From Alphaproteobacteria bacterium (GTDB lineage Bacteria; Pseudomonadota; Alphaproteobacteria; UBA9219; RFNS01): DNA of 64,000 nucleotides. A program made the translations under genes and the position numbers. Each line of letters begins with the position of its first letter. Position 1 is the stretch's first letter. The stretch covers positions 62,001 to 126,000 of the forward strand of contig WGMR01000002.1 in assembly GCA_016124955.1 (NCBI GenBank), given 5' to 3'. This document shows positions 1 through 7,838 of this stretch, piece after piece. The notes beneath the pieces were generated by a model. That model was not told the DNA's origin. It did not search any database and saw only the letters and a list, made by a program, of their open reading frames with translations.

Positions 1-2
1 AA

Positions 3-674
3 CTGGCGGAATCCGCAATTGCGGAAGGCAAGACACACGCAGCCGGGGCGGAGGCGTTTCTACGGCAGCTCATTTGGCGGGAATTCAGCTATCACCTGCT
101 TTACCATTTTCCCGCCACTGCCGAAAAACCGCTGCAACCGAGCTTCGCGCATTTTCCATGGGATACGGATGAAGTGACGTTGCGTGCATGGCAACGCGGC
201 CGGACCGGGTTCCCTATCGTGGATGCGGGCATGCGGCAATTGTGGCAGACGGGCTGGATGCATAACCGCGTGCGGATGATCGTCGCTTCGTTCCTCGTGA
301 AAGATCTTCTAATCCCGTGGCAAGAAGGCGCGCGGTGGTTTTGGGATACGCTGGTCGATGCCGATCTTGCGAACAACACAGCGGGCTGGCAATGGATTGC
401 GGGTTGCGGCGCCGATGCCGCACCCTACTTCCGTATCTTCAACCCCGTGTTGCAGGGCAAGAAATTCGACCCGCGGGGCGATTACGTGCGCCGCTTTGTG
501 CCGGAACTGGCGAAGCTGCCGGATGCCCATATCCATGCCCCGTGGCTTGCTCCACCCGAAACGCTTGGCAAAGCCGGGGTTATACTTGGCAAAAACTACC
601 CCGAACCGATCGTTAACCACGCGGCGGCGCGCTTGCGCGCGCTCGATGCCTACCGGCAAACCCGGAAAGCCTAG
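3..674 (+). CDS. phr: Deoxyribodipyrimidine photolyase, C-terminal part (cut by window edge)
   Basis: Repairs UV-induced pyrimidine dimers using light and FAD. The reading frame is open from base 3 and its start lies outside the window. The visible 223 residues are the FAD-binding helical domain of the cryptochrome/photolyase family: WREFSYHLLYHFP near the beginning, then TGFPIVDAGMRQL, MHNRVRMIVASFLVKDL, and the DLANNTAGWQWIAG stretch that lines the flavin pocket, ending in a normal C-terminus. No frameshift is seen. The motifs suit a class I CPD photolyase; a (6-4) photolyase is less likely but cannot be excluded without the N-terminus. Confidence 0.93.
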   Translation: MAESAIAEGKTHAAGAEAFLRQLIWREFSYHLLYHFPATAEKPLQPSFAHFPWDTDEVTLRAWQRGRTGFPIVDAGMRQLWQTGWMHNRVRMIVASFLVKDLLIPWQEGARWFWDTLVDADLANNTAGWQWIAGCGADAAPYFRIFNPVLQGKKFDPRGDYVRRFVPELAKLPDAHIHAPWLAPPETLGKAGVILGKNYPEPIVNHAAARLRALDAYRQTRKA

Positions 675-677
675 GGC

Positions 678-768
678 TTACAGATAGTTATGGGCGACCG
701 CGCGCACGATTTCGGCATGGTTGACAAGCGAAGGCGTTTCCACGATCTTGCAGCCCTGAATTTGCAGG
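678..768 (-). pseudogene. Possible remnant of a C-terminal coding segment
   Basis: On the minus strand about 29 codons read like a protein C-terminus (QGCKIVETPSLVNHAEIV followed by RAVAHNYL and a stop), but an in-frame stop lies just upstream and there is no start codon or ribosome site. It sits between the photolyase gene and rpmG. I do not recognise the family. It could be the decayed tail of a lost gene or a chance open stretch. Confidence 0.25.
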
Positions 769-795
769 CATTACAGAGATAAACAAGGATCAGTC

Positions 796-957
796 ATGGC
801 CAAGGTAAAGACCGCCGTTAAGATGGAAAGCACGGAAGGCACCGGCACGATTTACGTGACGAAGAAGAACCCGCGCAACCAGAAGAAGCTTGAGCTTCGC
901 AAGTACGACCCGAAGCTGCGCAAGCACGTGATGTTCAAGGAAGGCAAGCTGAAGTAA
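796..957 (+). CDS. rpmG: 50S ribosomal protein L33
   Basis: Small basic protein of the large ribosomal subunit, 53 residues, starting [17 protein letters not shown] and ending [11 protein letters not shown]. The [12 protein letters not shown] and [14 protein letters not shown] blocks are typical of L33. It has no cysteine, so it is the zinc-independent form. The start is preceded by the purine-rich AAGGATC. It is a single gene, and the stop codon of the convergent TPR-methyltransferase gene abuts its own stop. Confidence 0.96.
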   Translation: MAKVKTAVKMESTEGTGTIYVTKKNPRNQKKLELRKYDPKLRKHVMFKEGKLK

Positions 958-2271
958 TCACTTCCTTGCCACAAACATCGTGCCGACAACCGGCAGGCCG
1001 GATTCAAGCCGCAACGTAAAATCTTCACATACCAGAACTTCGTAGCCGTGCCGGGTCGCCAGCCTGCGCAGATAGCTTTGCTTGTGCGCGAAACGCTTCA
1101 CAAGATTGAGCGCGTAATCCACCCCGGCATTTTCGCTCAGCATTTCGGTGGTCAGCGCAAACAGGCCGCCGGGGCGCAGCGCGCCATGCACGGCTTCGAA
1201 CAAACGTTCGAGCGGCCCGATATAAGGCAGCACATCGACCACGACCGCGATATCGGTCTCAAGGCCGTTTTCCTTCATCACATCGACAATGTCGCCGGTG
1301 TAAAGCTTGTCATAAAGGCGGCGCTGGCGCGCCTGATTGAGCATGGCTGGCGAAAGGTCGATCCCCACCAGGCTTTTCGCGCATGACTTGAACACAAGCC
1401 CCGGCAGCCCCGTGCCGCAACCGAGATCGAGAACGTCATAGCGCCTGCCCGCTTCAAGAAACGGCCCCAGCGCTTCCCGCATCACCGTTGGCGCCTTGTA
1501 CCCAAGCACGCTGATGAGCTTGTCATCGAAATGTTCCGCGATCATGTTGAACAGGCCCCGCACATATTCGCTCCCGAGCCCGCTCGGCCCCGTATATTCC
1601 GCCAGTTCGACCATGCCGCGCATATTGTCGTCCGGTTTCAGCGCCATGTAATGATCGAAGGCTTTTCTGGCCTTCTCGATCGCGCCGATGGTCGCGTAAG
1701 CGCGCCCGAGATGAAGCCACGTATCGGCATGATCGGCGTTATGCCATGCCAGATTTTCAAGCAAAGCGACGGCTTCGGTATGGCGCTGCAGCCATATCAG
1801 CGCCATGCTGAACTTGATGGAAAAATCGACACCCGGGCTGGCGCCAAGCAGAAAAATTTCCTGCGCCACCTCGGCCGCTTCCCGCCAGCGTTCCTGCGCG
1901 GCCAGCAGATGACATAGCTCGCACATGCCCGGCACATTGCCGGGCACGCGTTCGATGAAGGCGCGGAGCATTTCTTCCGCCTCCCCATCCTTGCCATGCC
2001 AACGGTACAGGCGCGCGAGATCACCCGCCACGCCGCTGCGCGCTGGTGCAAGCGCATGCGCACGCTGCATCGCTTCCAGCGCTTCGTCCTTCAGGCCAAG
2101 CTTGATCAACACCCGCCCAAGCGCAACCCAGCCTTCCGCTTCGCACGGGGCATGCTTGAGCGCCTTTTTGAAGCAGGCGACGGCTGCAAAAAATTCATCC
2201 CGCGCGGTGCAGCCATAGCCTTCGATCATCTGCGAGGCAAAGTCATTGCCCACCGGGCTGTCTTCAGTCAT
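958..2271 (-). CDS. TPR-repeat protein with C-terminal SAM-dependent methyltransferase domain
   Basis: Two-part protein of about 437 residues. The N-terminal half has tandem tetratricopeptide repeats (for example EGWVALGRVLIKLGLKDEAL and HLGRAYATIGAIEKARKAF), which usually bind proteins. The C-terminal half is a class I methyltransferase with the SAM-binding motif DVLDLGCGTGLPG followed by LVGIDLSPAMLNQAR. The target is unknown; an S-adenosylmethionine-dependent small-molecule or protein methylation is likely. A start at 2283 would add MGTG; I prefer 2271 because GGGAA lies just upstream. Its start is only about 10 bp from the divergent rlmJ start. Confidence 0.85.
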   Translation of the reverse strand: MTEDSPVGNDFASQMIEGYGCTARDEFFAAVACFKKALKHAPCEAEGWVALGRVLIKLGLKDEALEAMQRAHALAPARSGVAGDLARLYRWHGKDGEAEEMLRAFIERVPGNVPGMCELCHLLAAQERWREAAEVAQEIFLLGASPGVDFSIKFSMALIWLQRHTEAVALLENLAWHNADHADTWLHLGRAYATIGAIEKARKAFDHYMALKPDDNMRGMVELAEYTGPSGLGSEYVRGLFNMIAEHFDDKLISVLGYKAPTVMREALGPFLEAGRRYDVLDLGCGTGLPGLVFKSCAKSLVGIDLSPAMLNQARQRRLYDKLYTGDIVDVMKENGLETDIAVVVDVLPYIGPLERLFEAVHGALRPGGLFALTTEMLSENAGVDYALNLVKRFAHKQSYLRRLATRHGYEVLVCEDFTLRLESGLPVVGTMFVARK

Positions 2272-2281
2272 ACCTGTTCCC

Positions 2282-3112
2282 ATGAACTACCGTCACGCCT
2301 ACCATGCTGGCAATATTTGCGATGTTGTCAAACACGCCGTCCTTACCATGCTGCTCGGGCACATGGCGCAAAAGGACACGCCCTTCGCCGTGCTTGATAC
2401 CCATGCGGGAACCGGGCGTTATAACCTGACCGACGAACGCGCCCAGAAAACCGGCGAGGCCGATGGCGGCATCCGCACCCTGATCAAGGCCGACCCCATC
2501 CCCGAACTTGAGGATTACTACAAGATCATCCAGAAGCTGAACGGCGGTTATATTGTCAATATATATCCGGGTTCGCCGCTTGTCGCGGCGGAGATGCTGC
2601 GCCCGCAAGACAGGCTTGCCGCCTGCGAATTGCACGAAGAAGATTGCAGCGCGCTGAAAACCTTGTTCCGGCATAACAAGCAGGCACATGTGCACGCACG
2701 CGACGGCTATGAAGCGATGGGCGCGCTGTTGCCGCCGCCCGAAAAGCGCGGCCTTGTGCTGATCGACCCGCCCTACGAACAGCCGGATGAATTCGGCAAG
2801 GTCGCCGCCATGGTCGGCAAGGCCATGACACGCTTTCCGTCCGGCATCTATATGATTTGGTACCCGATCAAGGACCGCGCCGCCATCTGGCGGTTTCAGG
2901 AACATATGGCACAAACCGCCATCCCCAAACAGTTGATCGTGGAATATATTTACGGGCGCGAAGAACGCGGAGACCGGTTGAACGGCAGCGGGCTGCACAT
3001 CATCAACCCGCCCTGGAAACTTGATGAAAAGCTCGCGGCGCTGATGCCAAAGCTGCATGCGGCGATGCCAACCGGCTTTTCGGAAACCCGGATCAAGTGG
3101 CTGACGGCCTGA
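2282..3112 (+). CDS. rlmJ: 23S rRNA (adenine(2030)-N(6))-methyltransferase
   Basis: Methylates A2030 of 23S rRNA. The N-terminus MNYRHAYHAGNICDVVKHAV is the signature of this family, and the N6-adenine catalytic motif appears as LIDPPYEQ. Length is 276 residues, as expected for RlmJ (YhiR/ComJ). An upstream in-frame ATG at 2246 would add 12 residues that are not family-like. There is no clear ribosome site before 2282 (the upstream bases are pyrimidine-rich), so translation may be leaderless. Confidence 0.94.
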   Translation: MNYRHAYHAGNICDVVKHAVLTMLLGHMAQKDTPFAVLDTHAGTGRYNLTDERAQKTGEADGGIRTLIKADPIPELEDYYKIIQKLNGGYIVNIYPGSPLVAAEMLRPQDRLAACELHEEDCSALKTLFRHNKQAHVHARDGYEAMGALLPPPEKRGLVLIDPPYEQPDEFGKVAAMVGKAMTRFPSGIYMIWYPIKDRAAIWRFQEHMAQTAIPKQLIVEYIYGREERGDRLNGSGLHIINPPWKLDEKLAALMPKLHAAMPTGFSETRIKWLTA

Positions 3113-3117
3113 ACCGG

Positions 3118-4275
3118 TCAACCGGCGGTTTTGACGCTGAATTTCTTGGCAAGGCCGATCACGGCATCAATGCCCTCTTCGCTCAGGCCATGATACATCG
3201 GCAGACGCACAAGCCTATCGACGATATCCTCGGTCACCGGGCACGGCGCCGATATATTGGCGAAACGTTTGCCATATTCCGACGTATTGAGCGCGTGGTA
3301 ATGAAAGACCGGATGGATGCTTTCCTTCTTCATCATTTCGATAAATGCGCTGCGGGCTTCCAGTGACGGCATCAGCATATAGAAAAGATGGTAGCTCGGC
3401 TCGCATTCGGGCGGGACGGTGGGAAGCTTGATATCCTGCTCGCTCGCCCATTCCAGCAGCCCGTTGTTATATGCGTTCCAGATATCGCGCCGCTTGGCTT
3501 GTATCGCCTTGCGCGATTCAAGCTGCGCCCACAGAAAGGCCGCAAGCAGATCGGCCATCGTGTAGTTCGAACCGATATCGACCCATGTGTATTTATCAAC
3601 CTCGCCGCGCAGGAAGCGGTCACGGTTCGTACCCTTGGTGCGGATCACTTCGGCCCGCGGCACCAGGCTCATATCGTTGATCAGCAGTGCGCCGCCTTCG
3701 CCGCAGCTGATGTTCTTGGTTTCATGGAAGCTTTGCGTCGCCATCACGCCAAAGGTGCCGAGCGTCTTGCCCTTGTAGCGGGCGAACAGGCCGTGGGCGT
3801 TATCTTCGACCACAGGAATGTTGTGGCGCGCGGCAATTTCGCAGATCGCTCCCATTTCCGCGCCAATGCCGGCATAATGCACCACCACGATCGCCTTGGT
3901 GCTTGGCCGGATCAGACTTTCCAGCTTGCTTTCATCGAGATTAAGCGTATCGGGCCGGATATCCGCGAACACAATGTTGGCACCGCGTATGGCGAAGGCG
4001 TTTGCCGTGGAAACGAAAGTGAAGGAAGGAACGATCACTTCGTCCCCCGGGCCTATATTGAGCAACAGGCCGGAAAGTTCCAGCGCATGGGTGCAGGACG
4101 TTGTGAGCAGAACATGTCCCGCGCCGGTTTCCTGTTTCAGCAGCTCTTCACATTTTTCCGTGAACGGGCCATTGCCGGCGACATGCTTGTTTTCGATCGC
4201 TTCGCGAATGTAATCGAGCTCGTGCCCGATCAGCGGCGTTTTGTTAAACGGTATTTTGAAGTTCGCAAAGACCAT
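3118..4275 (-). CDS. dTDP-4-amino-4,6-dideoxygalactose transaminase-like (DegT/DnrJ/EryC1/StrS family)
   Basis: PLP-dependent sugar aminotransferase, 385 residues. It resembles enterobacterial WecE/RffA along its whole length: IPFNKTPLIGHELDYI at the start, PGDEVIVPSFTFVSTANAF, and SFHETKNISCGEGGA with the PLP-binding lysine, then RTKGTNRDRFLRGEVDKYTW and DIGSNYTMADLLAA. In enterobacteria this enzyme makes dTDP-Fuc4N. No other pathway genes lie nearby, so the sugar here is an inference. A 17 bp palindrome lies about 30 bp before the start. Confidence is high for the family, moderate for the substrate. Confidence 0.85.
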   Translation of the reverse strand: MVFANFKIPFNKTPLIGHELDYIREAIENKHVAGNGPFTEKCEELLKQETGAGHVLLTTSCTHALELSGLLLNIGPGDEVIVPSFTFVSTANAFAIRGANIVFADIRPDTLNLDESKLESLIRPSTKAIVVVHYAGIGAEMGAICEIAARHNIPVVEDNAHGLFARYKGKTLGTFGVMATQSFHETKNISCGEGGALLINDMSLVPRAEVIRTKGTNRDRFLRGEVDKYTWVDIGSNYTMADLLAAFLWAQLESRKAIQAKRRDIWNAYNNGLLEWASEQDIKLPTVPPECEPSYHLFYMLMPSLEARSAFIEMMKKESIHPVFHYHALNTSEYGKRFANISAPCPVTEDIVDRLVRLPMYHGLSEEGIDAVIGLAKKFSVKTAG

Positions 4276-4306
4276 GGGCGCGCCTTGAGAAGCTGCAGAA
4301 AGGCAA

Positions 4307-4323
4307 TGACAGTGATACTGTCA
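4307..4323. promoter_or_regulatory. Perfect 7-bp-arm palindrome (possible operator)
   Basis: TGACAGTGATACTGTCA is a perfect dyad with a 3 bp centre, in the intergenic region between the divergent WecE-like gene (start 4275) and the SPFH gene (start 4493). Its position suits a repressor site for the minus-strand gene. I know of no regulator with exactly this site; the ACAG...CTGT order is opposite to a LuxR-type box. Confidence 0.35.
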
Positions 4324-4492
4324 GCCTAGGTAAGAGATGTTAAGAATTAATCAAGATTTTCCAATAGTGTTTTTCCTATAAACCGCAACCAAATCGCTCC
4401 GGAGCTGGGTTTTTGCATATTTGCAACAAAGTTGCCTGCGGGGCGCGCCGATGTTAGCTTGCCGGCATTGTCAATATGACCGGGAGCCCGCC

Positions 4493-5452
4493 ATGGCCTT
4501 CATGATTTTTGTGATTACACTGCTGATTTTCGCCGTTCTTCTTGTTGCTTTGACGGTCAAGACCGTGCCGCAGGGCTATCAGTACACAATCGAACGTTTC
4601 GGACGCTTTACAACCAGCCTGACGCCGGGTTTGCACTTCATCGTGCCAATTATCGATATTGTGGGCAAGAAAATCAACATGATGGAACAGGTGCTTGACG
4701 TTCCTTCACAGGAAGCGATTACACGCGACAACGCGATGGTGACGATCGACGGAGTCGTGTTCTTCCAGATTCTGGATGCAGCCAAGGCAGCCTATGAGGT
4801 CACAACGCTTGAGATCGCCATCCTGAACCTGACCATGACCAACCTGCGCACCGTCATCGGGAGTATGGATCTCGACGAACTGCTCTCCCAGCGCAACAAG
4901 ATCAACGTCCAGCTTTTGCATGTGGTGGACGAAGCGACCACCCCCTGGGGCGTCAAGATCACCCGTATCGAGATCAGGGATATCCAGCCCCCGGATGACA
5001 TGCTGCACAGCATGGCCCGCGTGATGACGGCAGAGCGCGAACGCCGCGCCGTGGTGACCGAGGCGGAAGGTATCCGCGAAGCCGCGATCAAGAAAGCCGA
5101 GGGCCAGAAGCAAGCCGCGATCCTTGAAGCCGAAGGCCGCCGCGAAGCCGCATACCGCGATGCCGAGGGGCGCGAGCGCAGCGCCGAGGCGGAAGCCAAG
5201 GCAACGCAGGTGGTTTCGCAGGCCATCGCCAGCGGCGACGTGAACGCGATCAACTATTTCGTCGCGCAGCAATATATGGGCGCGTTGAAAAGCTTCGCGG
5301 CATCGCCGAACCAAAAGCTGGTTTTCATGCCGCTGGAATCTTCAAGCGTCATCGGCGCGCTTGGCGGCATTGCCGAGCTGGCCAAGGATGCGATAAGCCA
5401 GAACGCAACCGCGAGCGCGGCCAAGCGTTCGTCCGTCCCCCCGTCAAGATAG
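4493..5452 (+). CDS. SPFH/band 7 membrane protein, QmcA-like
   Basis: Stomatin/prohibitin-type protein of about 319 residues that assembles into membrane microdomain scaffolds and modulates membrane proteases. One N-terminal membrane segment ([20 protein letters not shown]) is followed by the band 7 domain ([38 protein letters not shown]), then an alanine/glutamate-rich coiled-coil with repeated EAEG units. The start at 4493 has GGGAG five bases upstream; an upstream in-frame ATG (4421) adds an unlikely Cys-rich stretch. It forms an operon with the NfeD-like gene nine bases downstream, the usual pairing for QmcA/YbbK. Confidence 0.9.
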   Translation: MAFMIFVITLLIFAVLLVALTVKTVPQGYQYTIERFGRFTTSLTPGLHFIVPIIDIVGKKINMMEQVLDVPSQEAITRDNAMVTIDGVVFFQILDAAKAAYEVTTLEIAILNLTMTNLRTVIGSMDLDELLSQRNKINVQLLHVVDEATTPWGVKITRIEIRDIQPPDDMLHSMARVMTAERERRAVVTEAEGIREAAIKKAEGQKQAAILEAEGRREAAYRDAEGRERSAEAEAKATQVVSQAIASGDVNAINYFVAQQYMGALKSFAASPNQKLVFMPLESSSVIGALGGIAELAKDAISQNATASAAKRSSVPPSR

Positions 5453-5461
5453 GGCTCGCCC

Positions 5462-5899
5462 ATGTTTGAAGAAATTGTGTTCTGGCACTGGTTCGGGGTT
5501 GCGGCCGTGCTGATGGCCATGGAAATGCTGGCGCCCGGGGCTTTTCTGCTTTGGATCGGCATTGCTTCCGCAATTACCGGGGTTGTGCTTTTGGCGCTGC
5601 CCGAACTGAGCCTGCAATGGCAGCTGCTTGCTTTCAGCGTTCTTGCCGTGCTTGCCGTTGTGCTTTCCCGCAAATTCATCAAGCGCAGCGATAGCGGCAC
5701 GACCGACCCGGCGTTGAACCAGCGCACCATGCGCTATGTAGGGCAGACGGTGACGCTGGAAACCGCGATCGAGGGCGGCAGGGGCCGCGCGACGGTGGGC
5801 GATAGCAGCTGGATTGTCAGCGGGCCTGATCTGCCCATAGGCAGCAAGGTGAAGATCGTCGGCAGCGACGGCGCCGTGCTGCGCGTCGAAAAGGCGTAA
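5462..5899 (+). CDS. NfeD-like short membrane protein
   Basis: Membrane protein of 145 residues with two to three N-terminal hydrophobic helices and a C-terminal OB-fold domain (RYVGQTVTLETAIEGGRGRA, VKIVGSDGAVLRVEKA). It is the short NfeD type that is encoded with SPFH proteins and is thought to cap or anchor the band 7 oligomer. It lies nine bases after the SPFH gene and converges on rlmE. Confidence 0.88.
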   Translation: MFEEIVFWHWFGVAAVLMAMEMLAPGAFLLWIGIASAITGVVLLALPELSLQWQLLAFSVLAVLAVVLSRKFIKRSDSGTTDPALNQRTMRYVGQTVTLETAIEGGRGRATVGDSSWIVSGPDLPIGSKVKIVGSDGAVLRVEKA

Positions 5900-5904
5900 G
5901 CGCC

Positions 5905-6612
5905 TTACCTTTTCCTGTAGCCCTGCGCGACCAAATAGGTTTCAGCCGATTCCTTGCGGCTTGACGGGGGTTTGACGTATTTGACCGTGCGGAAATCCCG
6001 CCGCAACTGCTGCTGCAATTCCTTTTCCGCTCCGCCCAAAAACAATTTGCACACAAACGTACCGCCGGGCGCAAGCACATCGCGCGCGAATTCATAGGCC
6101 GCTTCGGCCAGCAACATGATGCGGATGTGGTCCGTGCCGCTGTGGCCCGTAGTCCCCGCCGCCATATCGCTCAGCACCAGATCGGCCGGACCTTCAAGCG
6201 CATCCATGAGCCGTTGCGGCGAATCTTCCGCCATAAAATCCGCTTCGAACAAAATGACATCCGGCAACGGATCCATCGGCAGGATATCGAGCGCAACCAG
6301 ACGGCCGCGCGCGCCGATTTTCGCCGACACCACCTGCGACCATCCGCCCGGCGCGGCACCAAGATCGACCACGCGCATGCCCGGCCGCAAAAGCCTGTGC
6401 TTTTCATCAAGCTGCAATATCTTCCACGCCGCGCGCGAACGATACCCTTCGCGCTTCGCCGCCGTGACATACGGGTCATTCAGCTGCCGCTGTAACCAGC
6501 GCTGCGAGGAAGGCTTGTGGCTGCGGGCGTTTTTCAGCCGCGTCGCTTCCTGCCGCAAATGCGGCATCGCGGTTTTGCGCGGTTTCTTGCCGCCGGATTT
6601 CTTCGATGTCAT
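5905..6612 (-). CDS. rlmE: 23S rRNA (uridine(2552)-2'-O)-methyltransferase
   Basis: FtsJ/RrmJ enzyme that methylates U2552 in the ribosomal A loop. 235 residues; SRAAWKILQLDEKH, VVDLGAAPGGWSQV (SAM site) and DLVLSDMAAGTTGH match the family, with the K-D-K-E catalytic set (K at VCKLFLGG, E near the end). A basic N-terminal extension (KKSGGKKPRKT) is common in alphaproteobacteria. Its ATG overlaps the TGA of the upstream ppx gene, so the two are translationally coupled. Confidence 0.95.
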   Translation of the reverse strand: MTSKKSGGKKPRKTAMPHLRQEATRLKNARSHKPSSQRWLQRQLNDPYVTAAKREGYRSRAAWKILQLDEKHRLLRPGMRVVDLGAAPGGWSQVVSAKIGARGRLVALDILPMDPLPDVILFEADFMAEDSPQRLMDALEGPADLVLSDMAAGTTGHSGTDHIRIMLLAEAAYEFARDVLAPGGTFVCKLFLGGAEKELQQQLRRDFRTVKYVKPPSSRKESAETYLVAQGYRKR

Positions 6613-7583
6613 GGCCGGCCAATCTGTTGCAAAAGATCGGTCAGCATGCCTTCGCGCAGGCCGCGGTCCCCCACCCGGAATTCGGGGATCGGCCAGACAT
6701 CGAAGATTGCCTGCAAAATGGCGCAGCCCGCGACCATCAGATCCGACCGCTCCTGCCCGATGCTCGGAATGCCGGCACGGCCCGCCAGATCAAGCACGCG
6801 CAACTTGTCGATCATCGCGCGCGCGTCCGAAGCCAGCATCGTGCTGCCGTCGATCAAAGAACGTTGATAGCGCACCATGTTGCGATGCGCCGCCGCCAGC
6901 GTGGTGATGGTGCCCGAACAGCCCGCCAGCTGCACCTTGCGGTCGCGGATCATGGTGTTGATGCCGTGCTCGTTATCGAATTCGCGCAAAATGCCGCGCA
7001 CCAGGTTGGTCATGGCGCGGTAATCCTCGTCGCTCACGCGGTCTTGCCCGAATTGCTCGGTCAGGTTCACGACGCCATAGGGCACCGATATGTGATTGAT
7101 CAGCGCCGGGCGGCCATCGGGCTCCATACGCAGCCAGATGATTTCGGTCGAACCGCCGCCGATATCAAAGATAAGCCCATGTGGCTGCGCCGTTGTAAGC
7201 AGGGGCGTACAGCCAAGCATGGCGAGGCGCGCTTCTTCGGCTGTCGTGATGATTTCGAGCGGGATGCCGGCCTGCGTGCGCACCGCATGCATGAAATCCG
7301 TGCCGTTATCGGCGCGGCGGCAAGCTTCGGTCGCGACCGCGCGTATATGCGTGACGCGGTTGCGTTCAATTTTCTCGCGGCAGACCTTGAGCGCCTCGAT
7401 CCCGCGCTGCACCGCTTCGGGGGATATGCTGCCAGTCTTGCCGAACCCTTCGCCCAGCCGCACGATGCGCGAAAAGGCATCGACCACGCGGAAACCCTGC
7501 GGCTGGCCCTGCGCGGGCTCCGCCACCAAAAGGCGGCAATTGTTGGTGCCAAGATCAATGGCGGCGAGCACGGGCGCGGGCAT
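6609..7583 (-). CDS. ppx: Ppx/GppA phosphatase (exopolyphosphatase / pppGpp phosphohydrolase)
   Basis: Actin-fold phosphatase, 324 residues. LAAIDLGTNNCRLLVAEP is the phosphate 1 motif, LIFDIGGGSTEII the phosphate 2 motif, and AVATEACRRADNG is typical. Short Ppx/GppA proteins like this lack the C-terminal HD-like domains of E. coli Ppx. The substrate may be polyphosphate or pppGpp; the latter would link it to the two RSH genes near 35 kb, but sequence alone cannot decide. Coupled to rlmE by an ATGA overlap. Confidence 0.88.
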   Translation of the reverse strand: MPAPVLAAIDLGTNNCRLLVAEPAQGQPQGFRVVDAFSRIVRLGEGFGKTGSISPEAVQRGIEALKVCREKIERNRVTHIRAVATEACRRADNGTDFMHAVRTQAGIPLEIITTAEEARLAMLGCTPLLTTAQPHGLIFDIGGGSTEIIWLRMEPDGRPALINHISVPYGVVNLTEQFGQDRVSDEDYRAMTNLVRGILREFDNEHGINTMIRDRKVQLAGCSGTITTLAAAHRNMVRYQRSLIDGSTMLASDARAMIDKLRVLDLAGRAGIPSIGQERSDLMVAGCAILQAIFDVWPIPEFRVGDRGLREGMLTDLLQQIGRP

Positions 7584-7752
7584 GGCTTATCCTTCCACGC
7601 TCTCTGGTTAACATAGACGCGGCCCCCGGCAAAAGCATTTTTACAAGTGTTTTCAAATAATTGGCATGGTTGGCAAAAGCGGCCGCTTGGGCTAGAAATG
7701 ATGCCCTTGCCGCCCGGGCCCATTATGGCCGACAGGCACGGCAAAAACCTGC

Positions 7753-7826
7753 TGGGGGATCGTCTAACGGTAGGACCCGTGACTCTGACTCACGTTGTCT
7801 AGGTTCGAATCCTAGTCCCCCAGCCA
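7753..7826 (+). tRNA. tRNA-Gln (anticodon CTG)
   Basis: Full cloverleaf: acceptor stem TGGGGGA pairs with TCCCCCA, anticodon stem CGTGA/TCACG encloses loop CTCTGAC with anticodon CTG, and the T loop is GGTTCGAATCC. Discriminator G and a genomically encoded CCA follow. The next gene starts only 12 bp after the CCA. Confidence 0.96.
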
Positions 7827-7838
7827 AATTTTACAGCC

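Noticed and set aside
4307-4323. LuxR-type quorum box at the 17 bp palindrome
   Set aside because: The half-sites are ACAG...CTGT, the reverse of the lux box order, and the length differs.
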